64,000 nt of DNA, taken from the NCBI RefSeq assembly GCF_030269925.1, contig NC_085123.1, positions 3,968,001 to 4,032,000 of the forward strand. Reading direction: 5' to 3'. The notes under the pieces are model-generated. The model was not told the origin of the DNA. It searched no databases and saw only the letters and a program-made list of their open reading frames with translations. Below, piece by piece: positions 55,315 to 64,000 of the stretch. The position numbers and the translations under genes are program-made. This stretch comes from Bombyx mori (lineage: Eukaryota; Arthropoda; Insecta; Lepidoptera; Bombycidae). How positions within the stretch are numbered: the first letter of the stretch is position 1; each line of letters starts with the position of its first letter.

Positions 55315-57240
55315 TTATGTCTATTATATATATGTACATAATAATATATTTGGTAAGTATGTGCGTCATGACTCATTATATATTTATCAACGATTTAATA
55401 GCGCATACGGTTTTCATGAAACATACACAATATACATGTTATAAATCAGTTAGATTTAGTCGCGTTAAAATTACCAAAACAACATTAAATACTGATTTAA
55501 ATTTAATACGAATGGTCTAAGTGATATTATGAAATATATTGTATTAAGCAAGTTACGTTTAACTTTAGAATTTATATTCTCATTAGCAGTATATTATTTT
55601 AATTAGGCCAGGCATTTGCAAATTATAAAGAAATTGTATCTCTGCCTAAACATTGAAAAATACATCTAGCAATTATCACTACAATTTATGGTAATTAACA
55701 TAATTTTCCTAGTTAACTTTCCCGAGAATTCCTGTTGAGTACTGGTAAGTAGATGTAAGTATAAAGAGTTCGTACGTGCCGATACCAATATCCTGTTTAT
55801 TCAAATTATATTTTGTCTCAAAGTGAGTGATGGTATGTATGTTGTGACGTTACCTACAGAAAGAGCGTTGTGGGATCATACAGGCGTACCAACAAAAAAA
55901 AACCCATAAAATGACAATTTTAAATCTCCAATAAGCAATACAATAAAAACGACAGTCATAACAGCACTTTAATAAGAAACATTACTTCCGAGCCCCGACA
56001 CCATCAAATCACAACGCGAGGGGAAAGACTCACTTAAATATGAATCATTTCATTATAATGCCGTATTCAATCCGAGTAAACCTCACTTCATGTTGCTATT
56101 ACAACAAGGGGAGTTTGCAGACATAAAAATGTATTATACGGCCGCTCTAAGCTCCGCGGAGACGATAACTGACACTTAATACCATAGAGCGTGACCGCAT
56201 TACTCTGTGATCTATGGTCCGCAGAATCCACCAACTTCTCTATGCACCAGTGCAGTCTCGACATGAAAATCTCGAGGACGTGATTTCGTGCATTACTGTA
56301 CTATAAACATCGACTGAAATTCAACCCTATGTTGTCAGTGCTTGTGGTTTATATTTCAATAAAGTTACTATAAAAATTTGATGCATAAAATTTTGTAATT
56401 TACGCGTTAAGAAATAAGGACCAATTCTTCATGTCAATTTTTTGTGTAGGGTACAGTGTCATCGGTTTATGGGAAAAGCAAATTCGGCACGTGTCAACTG
56501 GTGGAATTAGCCCTAATACTTGCATTAATAAAGTGTGAAATTGCCACCGGCCTTCTATGTTTATAATAATTCTCTTTTAGATTCTTTTGACTACCCTGGG
56601 GGAAATGTTTTAACTCAGAGCTTGTTAATTCTTGTTTACTTAAATATACCTATCGATTGCCAACAATCATCTAAGCAGATTTTTACAAAATTTTCGTCAG
56701 AATTTACGGGTAATGATTTATATTATTAAAGAAAAAGATAATATTGATTCACCTTTTGTTGTACTGTTCCGAATAGCAGTGGCTTAAAAGTAGTCTTTTA
56801 GGGCTCAAAATCACGTTTTATATTGTAATTACTATCTAGCATTACAATAAAATATAATAAATATGCATTATTGATAGTATTAATAATGTTATATTTTTTC
56901 GACATTTCAAATAATTTACATATTATAAAGATAATATATAATTAAAAAAAACCCGTGAAAAGTGACGAAAATGATATACTAGTATACTGTTTATTTTTCC
57001 TTCAATTTTTTGCATCGATTTTTATTGCCATCGACGGCAGCCGACGATAAGGCCTAGCTGAAGCTAAGTGGTTAGAGCCCATTAAATTGTCAATGGCAAA
57101 TTCAGATACACGGCCACTGTCTACCGCGAAGAAAACTTTTGAGACTTATTGACAGACATGTTATATTGCCGACAAAACACAGTAGGACTGAGCTAATTCC
57201 GGGACGCCGAATAATACGTGGCTAAAATAATTTATGAAAA
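55315..57240. other. No recognisable gene
   Basis: Long AT-rich stretch. A faint CR1-like trace may lie at 57030-57130 (GACGATAAGGCCTAGCTG, GTCTACCGCG). No gene called. Confidence 0.45.
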
Positions 57241-57244
57241 CGCT

Positions 57245-57425
57245 CTGTGATCACCTATAGCCTTGACAGGCTATATAAGCTTCTCCTTGACGTGTAGGTG
57301 AGCTCACGGGGCTCAAACCGGGTGTGTTGCTTACACTGGCCCTAGCAAGAGCAGTGCTTCGCAGAGTCTACCATCGGATCGGAAACACAACCCACTGAGA
57401 AGATCCGGCGAGAAACTCAGTGGGC
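57245..57425 (-). repeat. Family A LINE, 3' tail
   Basis: TAGCCTTGACAGGCTATATAAGC-type start, then AAGAGCAGTGCTTCGCAGAG and a perfect hairpin CCCACTGAG (57391-57399) and CTCAGTGGG (57416-57424). Confidence 0.82.
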
Positions 57426-57429
57426 GTCC

Positions 57430-58312
57430 AGGTAGTAGGAGCAATACTGGTGACAAATTGTGCGGTAATAAAAGATGCAAAGACTATCTTGGACAAATCC
57501 TCAGCGCTTCCGTGGGAGACATGATGAAAAACACAGAGACCGAATTCTCGCTGGAGACCCAAAGGTTTCGGGATACGAACGATAGAATTGAAATTTAAAA
57601 TATCCCATAATGAACTTCGATTAATTCACATCACCAATGCTTAACACGCGGTAGTCTTAACAGCCGTGACGCCTTCCCGCCGCACGAAGAACGCAGATTC
57701 TCGTATTTAATTCCGCGCTCTACGGTCACACAGAATTATTGATTGCACCAGCCACTCAAGCGAAACGATCCGGACTGGATAAACAAGGCCTAAAAAAAAA
57801 ACAATAAAAGTAAAGATGGCTGACGAAGCAACGCCCCCATGCTGTGAAACGGCTACCGTTTTCAAATGTCATTCTTGACTTGGAAAACGACGTTCGTGAT
57901 GTGCTTAAAATCCCTATCGACATAGGTTCTATCGATAAAAAGCTTGGAGTGAATTTTTCGACAAAAAATTAAATCGGTAGTGACAAAATTACAGTAAAAT
58001 ACATGTGAAATAGTCCGTCCAAAAGTTATCGGATAACTGAAGTTATTAATTGAGTTATTTAAATTTTTCATTGTAAAGTTTAAAGTTTTCCTAAACAACA
58101 GCATTTATTTCGCATTTCTTTTCTGCACGCCAGTACAAAGCGTTCTTATGACGTCATCGACCCATGTGCACATTTTGCTCTAAAAATGTCGGTGAAAACT
58201 GTCGATACCGTAAGTATGGTTATGGGGGCGGGCAACCAGTTCCAGTGGTAACATCCAAAACTAACAAGAAGGAGCGTAAATGGATTTCTCTGTTCCTAAC
58301 ATGAACAGATTT
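57430..58312. other. No recognisable feature
   Basis: Unassigned spacer, moderately AT-rich. Confidence 0.4.
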
Positions 58313-58537
58313 TTCTTTTTTTCTTAGGTAGGTGGACGAGCTCACAGCCCACCTGGTGTTAAGTGGTTACTGGAGCCCATGGACATCTAAAACGTAAATG
58401 CGCCACCCACCTTGAGATATAAGTTCGAAGATCTCAGTATAGTTACAACGGCTGCCCCACCCTTCAAACCGAAACGCATTACTGCTTCACGGACTCACGG
58501 ACCCGTCCGGACTCACAAGAAGTCTTACCACCAGTAA
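58313..58537 (-). repeat. Bm1 SINE, headless copy
   Basis: Reversed body with poly-T start, ending TCTTACCACCAGTAAAAATG. The GGCAGAAATAGGCAGG part is scrambled near 58490. Confidence 0.9.
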
Positions 58538-58539
58538 AA

Positions 58540-60376
58540 ATGAACGTGTGATAATTGTGATTGCAATACCGCCGAAAAATCTCGAATTAAATAAAAGTTA
58601 ACTTCATGATAAGAACCCGAAAATAGTGTTCATAATTTATCCGATAAATTTTATCGATATAAAATCTCCAACCGAATGCTTTAAGTTTCACAAAATCAAC
58701 CGTAACCGTGCGTCGATCGATTTTTTTCAGTCAATCGTCTTTCAATTCCAAGTTTGGTGTTATCGATTCGACTTATTCAATTTCCAGGGTCATTCTCATC
58801 TGTCGTGGCTCGATCATTTCCGTTTCATGTTTTTTCAATCGTATCGATAAATTCGGCCGATTGGTCATGCGCATTCCTAGCGTTTACAATAATAGAATTT
58901 CCTTTGTAACGGATCAGGTGTAGGCTTGGTGACTTTTACGAAATGTTGTTCTATCAGACGAGCTATTTTAATTCGAGATCGATTTCCCAGTCTTACAATT
59001 AAATTAATGTGTATCATATTTACTTTAAAGCACTCAAAAATGATGCAGAACCCACGTATATTGAACGCTCAACAGTTGTAAGAATTTAATAAGAAAAAAG
59101 AAAAAAAACATACGCCAAAATTGCCCAAAGTGCACACCGTCAAAACATCGGTTAACAAATTTCTCACAAATACTACCTTTCACCAAGAAAACGAGTCACG
59201 CACAATTTGGCATACGTGAAACTGTTAAGAGCGCCTCACTCCGTACAAACATCAAACAGGTAAAATTCGGCCATTAAAACTCATTTTAAAATGTCAATCA
59301 TTGAAATTGGATCGGTTAAAAAAAAACGACACATTACGCACACAATTAGTGCACTTAGCGGGAACCCGGAGGGAATAGGGTATTTAGCGGTCTACTCAGT
59401 TAAGGTTGAAAACTATTAATTAATGTGAGACGAGAAGTCCTGCTGGGCTTGATCCTGAACGCGGCATGGGGCCGGCGAGGCAATGAAGAATCCTTGATGG
59501 TAGGTTCACCATGACCACAAAAATTTACCCTGGGAAATTAAATTACTTAAAGTAATGTGGTATTTTATACAACTTTTTTTAAATATATTGAAAATATCTA
59601 CACATTTGTGCTTTATTTTTCATTGCGTTAATCTACATTTTTTAATGAAAATAAACTACAAAAATTTGTTGAATAGCACACGATTTTATAACAAAGGCCC
59701 TCTACAACTTACCACGAAAACTGTTGTTCTAGCGTGTCCTCTAAATAAAATTATAAATACTTTATAGCAGTTCGAACCATTCATATTATATCAAATTTTT
59801 ATAGTTCTGTCCCATTATTTCGCAAATTATGCTCACTACAGAGAATGACATTTTCAATTATCAAATTGATTTCAGATGTACGAAACCACGTCCAATTGTA
59901 ATTAAATGACGGTTACCTTGCATTTATTAAGTTAAGGAATTAATTTAGGACTTGTCACTGAAAATAAGCGAATTGGATGGTACAGACGGCTTAACAAACG
60001 TAGTGAGTGCCTTCGTCTTGCAATGTCTTGAAGGCCTTATTAAACATTGTCGGGAACAATAATCTGGCCTCGAACCAGAGTTATTTAAGTACTAAGGATT
60101 AAGTATTAGGGAAACCAGGGACGAATATACGAATATAGATATTAAGAACCTTTTTTTTTCGTCGCACGAATATTTTCCCGTCATGTATTTATATTACATG
60201 TATTGTTTAAAATACAGAGTAATACAGTCCATATTCATATTGCTTAAGATCCGTCGATGCAGGCCTCAGCTGCCATTTTGTTATATCGAAAAGTAAGTAT
60301 ATTCTTCCCAATTTTTTATCGTATGTCACAGCTCGCGGAATTTTCAATAATTCAAATAGCAGTGTAGATATATATA
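58540..60376. other. No recognisable gene
   Basis: AT-rich DNA with ATCGATT-rich parts around 58640-58860. Overlapping short frames there show no motif. Confidence 0.45.
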
Positions 60377-60618
60377 TATTTTATTGCTTAGATGGTTGGA
60401 CGAGCTCACAGCCCACCTTGTGTTATGTGGTTACTGGAGCCCATGGACATTTACAACGCAAATGCGCCACCCAACATGAGATATAAATTCTAAGGTCTCA
60501 GTATAGTTACAACGGCTGCCACACCCTTCAAACCGAAACGCATTACTGCTTCACGGCCGAAATAGGCAGGGTGGTGGTACCTACCCGCGCGGACCCACAA
60601 GAGGTCCTACCACCAGTG
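60377..60618 (-). repeat. Bm1 SINE, headless copy
   Basis: Reversed body from TTTTATTGCTTAGATGG to CCTACCACCAGTG. Confidence 0.9.
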
Positions 60619-60619
60619 T

Positions 60620-61185
60620 AAACGTACGATACGTAAGCTAAAGTATGTGTGCTTAGCCATAGAACGTGATACGATAAATTATTTCATATATATATCGTTT
60701 CAAACACCCCCAAATGAATACGTATGAAAAAAAAAAATACATTAACCATTAACAACCATGCTTAAGAGAATAAAAAATTAAAACGTTAAAATTACACTTT
60801 AAGCGCTTATAATAACTATAACTGTACAAAAGACTAATGGCATTCAATCAATAACGATATCCCATTAAATAGCCGATGCTCGTACAAAAACGCTTTATTT
60901 CTCAAACGAAATTGAATGTTGTTATCTTTAACGTAAATTATTTATTATTAGTATTAAAATAATAAATCAAAACGAAGGTGTTAATAAAAGTTATGTGGCC
61001 GTATCGTTATGCGTAGGAAGTGATTTTATAACCAAAATTGACGGATGACAGATCGGGAACTCGCTTATTACGTATGGCTGTATAAATCTCAATTGTGTTG
61101 CCACACTGTGACGTTCCAATTATTGGAAATTGTGGATAACTCCGTTGGTTAATGAAACTAGTTATAATCTGTAGTATTTCTTAAA
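60620..61185. other. No recognisable feature
   Basis: AT-rich spacer. Confidence 0.4.
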
Positions 61186-61189
61186 GTTT

Positions 61190-61285
61190 TCGTCGGCTTT
61201 TGTAAGTATACAACGGACTCATTGACGTCAGCGGTGCCAGGCCAGTGCCTCTGTCTACTACGGAGAGCTCTCCTTAAGCTTGTAG
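61190..61285 (-). repeat. Possible CR1-like ORF2 end relic
   Basis: The minus strand reads LRRALRSRQRHWPGTADVNE, resembling the WRVLSSRQRLGSVPGIAEVH end of the 13.98-kb copy. Very diverged. Confidence 0.3.
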
Positions 61286-61328
61286 AAGAAGTCAACTTAA
61301 AAAACGCTGAAATCGAATCACTAAGTAA

Positions 61329-61786
61329 TTTCGGACCTTGAGTGCCCAAAAATGGGACGCCCTTAGTAAACCTAGAAGGGCCTAGCATTCGCCCTTTTAA
61401 CTAACACTGGCAGTATGATAATTAATTAGACTGTGTAATGTGGTAAGCTTGTATGACTTTGAAAAAACACCCTAAAAGCCAGGATATATCCCAAAAATTG
61501 TTTAAGCAACGTTTTTAATGGTTTATATGTGATTGCTCTTGTCTACATTATTGAAGGTTTCGGGCCTTGAGTGCCCAAAAACGGGACGCCCTTAGTAAAC
61601 CTAGAAGGGCCTAGCATTTGCCCTTTTAACTAACACTGGCAGTATGATAAAATTAGACTGTGTAGTGTGATGAGCTTGTATAACTTTGAAAAAACACCCT
61701 AAAAGCCAGATATATCCCAAAAATCGTTTAAACAACTTTTTTAATGGTCTATGTGTGATTGCTCTTGTCTACATTAATAAAGGTTT
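61329..61786. repeat. 229-bp tandem duplication
   Basis: Two adjacent units (61329-61557 and 61558-61786). Each has CCTTGAGTGCCCAAAAA, AGTAAACCTAGAAGGGCCTA, ACTAACACTGGCAGTATG and TGATTGCTCTTGTCTACATTA. They differ by a few substitutions and small indels. Not a known repeat to me. Confidence 0.85.
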
Positions 61787-62584
61787 TCTTAAGGTTGTCC
61801 ACAAAAAGTTTAAGGTTTTTTTCTCTCATAAAAAATCATTTTAGGTTTTATCTGTACCTATACATTGTTTAAAATTGGAAACTTAACTTGATCCGTTGTT
61901 AATGTTCTCGGCTTTTCGATAATGACTGTGGTAGATATATCACAAGCTTTTTGTTCGATTTTTATTGAGCCACATTATGTTCAAGCGTGGGCGCCCTTCA
62001 TACCTAACTCATATAATCAAGGCTGAGCTTGTTAAGATTTTGATATTTTATTGTTGTGTCGTAATCTCGTATTGTACCGCTATCAAGTGCGAATTTAATT
62101 ATGACTCTGGGATAATTTAATACTTTTTAATACAATTCTACTGTAGTCCATTTACAAATAGATAGGTTCGATAATTTACAATACAAAATAAGTCCTTTGA
62201 ATATCGCAATACATACAAAAAACTAATTATGAACACAATTAAATGCCACGGTAGCTGCAATATCGATTTCTGTTCGCACCTTTGATCGATTCAAAGATGT
62301 TATCGATTAAAATAAATCGATATACTTGACGGCGATCATTAATCATTCGTTAATTAAGACAACGATGCACTTTCGCGCTTCTCTCAATTAAATAAAAGAT
62401 TAACAAAGATAAAATGCTAATTTTTACCACCGCGGGCCATTTTTTCGCCCCAGCCCACTGAATTCACGTCAGTTTTATTTATCTTTGATATTACTCAGCG
62501 TTCGGTAAAAGGCAATATCGATTATTTTAATTGAATGAAAATCTATATACTTTCGGAATATTTTATAATGTGTAGGTAGTGTGG
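61787..62584. other. No recognisable feature
   Basis: AT-rich with ATCGAT-rich parts near 62260-62340. Nothing called. Confidence 0.4.
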
Positions 62585-62695
62585 GTGAACTCTACTACGG
62601 TAGCGGGCCGTGCGATATTAAAAACGAGATGATGGTATAATCTCGAATAATTCCTCAGAGCATTCCCCATAGAACATACGGTACAAAATACAGAG
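62585..62695 (-). repeat. CR1-like LINE ORF2 relic
   Basis: GTGAACTCTACTACGGTAGC and CGAATAATTCCTCAGAGCAT align with the 14.25-14.35-kb segment. The minus strand reads MYRMFYGECSEELFEIIPSS. Confidence 0.55.
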
Positions 62696-62699
62696 GTTA

Positions 62700-63237
62700 T
62701 AAGCCGTTTCAATTTTCAGTAGATACTAGTTGATGATAGTCGCTTTGATTCCCAGATAAAGCAAAAATTCGTGTGAAAAACAGGTTTATTTGCTCTTTGT
62801 TTATTATCTATACATGTATTTATATAAACATATTATATAACTATTTTTATCAGTCTCTAGTACCCATAACACAGAGAAACCTAAATTGGCGCCGGACGGC
62901 CGTGCATGGTTTGTTCCCAGTTATTATTATTTCCTTAACTTATTTCCTCTCCCCAATCCCAATCTTGAACACAAATTTCAATTGGTTTTAACTTTGGCAA
63001 AGAATGTAAAGAATTATTATCACCGTCAAGTCAATTATGCCTTTCCAAATAAAGTTACCTTAAGCTGTAAATGAAAAAAAAATGATGGGTAGCTTATAAA
63101 TGCCAACGTGTTAAAACGAGTCCATAGAATGTAACCACATCATTATTTTACGTTCGACGGCTGAAGTTAATTAAAATAAGCTTGTTTTTTTTGGTTAATT
63201 CAACCCTTCGCTTTGGCCTAGAACACATTTTTAATTG
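62700..63237. other. No recognisable feature
   Basis: AT-rich spacer with short frames and no motif. Confidence 0.4.
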
Positions 63238-63650
63238 AGGATCTATTAGATGAAAACACTAGTGTTTTCAATATTCATATACGGAGCAGAGACATGGACT
63301 ATAAAGAAAGCTGACCGCAATCGGATCGATGCCTTCGAAATGTGGTGCTGGAGGAGGATGTTGGGTATTCCCTGGACCGCACGTCGCACCAATGTATCCA
63401 TCCTAGCTCAGTTGAAGATCCGGACTAGACTCTCCACCATTTGCATGCGAAGGATACATCGTAAGGAAAGACAGTGACAACTTGGAGAAATTGGTGGTCA
63501 CTGGAAAGGTCGAGGGCAAGCGACCAAGAGGCAGGAACCCGACCCGTTGGACGGACCATATTCGTGCAACCCTGGATACCACAGTGCACGATGCTCTGCA
63601 CTCAGCTGCAGATAGGAACAGATGATGATGACGAAAGATTCAATAATAAA
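63238..63650 (+). pseudogene. RTE-like LINE ORF, C-terminal 130 residues, frameshifted
   Basis: The first frame (to 63477) reads LVFSIFIYGAETWTIKKADR, then IDAFEMWCWRRMLGIPWTAR, then RTNVSILAQLK. After a frame change the tail continues as DNLEKLVVTGKVEGKRPRGR-like text and ends near AADRNR at about 63625. The YGAETWT and CWRRMLGIPWTARRTN blocks are hallmarks of the region after the RT domain in RTE-like polyproteins. The 5' part is missing by truncation. Confidence 0.75.
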
Positions 63651-64000
63651 AAATGCATAAAGAAAATTAAACGGGTTTTTCGAAAAGGCGAAGCTGTGCA
63701 GCAAAATCCAGGAAGACGTTGACAAAGCCCTTGCATACCAGCAAATAACTCTTCTGGTCAATTACCCTCTGCTTTTTGCAATTGAATTTTCAGAAGTTAA
63801 TTAAGACATTGGGATACTGTTGACTGAATTTATTGTTGTCGTCACATAAAGAAGGCTTCATTATTAACTTTCCTTTCAAGACGTTGAATGTCGCATAGAA
63901 TAAAGTAATCTCGTCATTTAGATACTAAACAAAAAAGAAAACGACAATCGATCGACAAATAAACAAAAGAAAATGGTACTTCGTTCATACATCGTAAGGT
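63651..64000. other. No recognisable feature
   Basis: AT-rich window end; nothing called. Confidence 0.4.

Noticed and set aside
61329..61786. Possible CRISPR-like or satellite array
   Set aside because: Only two long units with no spacers; a simple tandem duplication in a eukaryotic genome.

Overview
The window looks like nuclear DNA of a silkworm-type lepidopteran, most likely Bombyx mori or a close relative. The main evidence is about sixteen copies of the Bm1 SINE, three with the tRNA-like head, plus a jockey-clade LINE, R1-clade, CR1-like and RTE-like LINE fragments, a D,D37D mariner of the maT/mori type and short non-autonomous Helitrons. The background is AT-rich, introns or intergenic DNA dominate, and there are no operons, rRNA genes, tRNA genes or CRISPR arrays. 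This organism call is my recognition of the repeat families; no search was run.

Layout. 0-6.6 kb: repeat scraps and a 1.3-kb mariner (4304-5609, minus strand). 6.6-12.1 kb: a nested cluster in which a full-length jockey-clade LINE (6768-11922, minus strand, here called family G) sits with a perfect 12-bp target duplication inside an RTE-like coding remnant. 12.4-17.4 kb: dead LINE and SINE tails plus one plausible host exon at 15.36 kb. 18.9-20.3 kb: a 5'-truncated R1-clade LINE with an open C-terminal frame, 15-bp target duplications and a poly-A tail. 20.6-29.3 kb: a Helitron, Bm1 copies and LINE tails. 29.3-34.7 kb: the most repeat-poor stretch, with GC-rich patches and a second plausible exon (31.28-30.98 kb, minus strand). 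34.7-64 kb: repeat-rich, with two more Helitrons, a MITE with perfect 29-bp inverted ends, many 3' tails of a second jockey-clade family (family A), Bm1 copies in both orientations, RTE C-terminal scraps and a 229-bp tandem duplication.

How the parts relate. Nearly all recognisable coding capacity belongs to mobile elements. The family G LINE is the only one with a complete set of parts: an initiator plus DPE-like promoter, ORF1 with three zinc knuckles, ORF2 with endonuclease and reverse transcriptase, a 3' stem-loop and a poly-A tail. It is broken by one in-frame stop just ahead of the reverse transcriptase catalytic aspartate. Family A and family G tails share a 3' stem-loop whose sides change together. 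Bm1, the Helitrons and the MITE are non-autonomous and need enzymes from elsewhere.

Limits. No complete host gene could be recognised. The two candidate exons rest on open frame, composition and splice-like borders only. Ends of old repeats are approximate, usually within about 10-20 bases.
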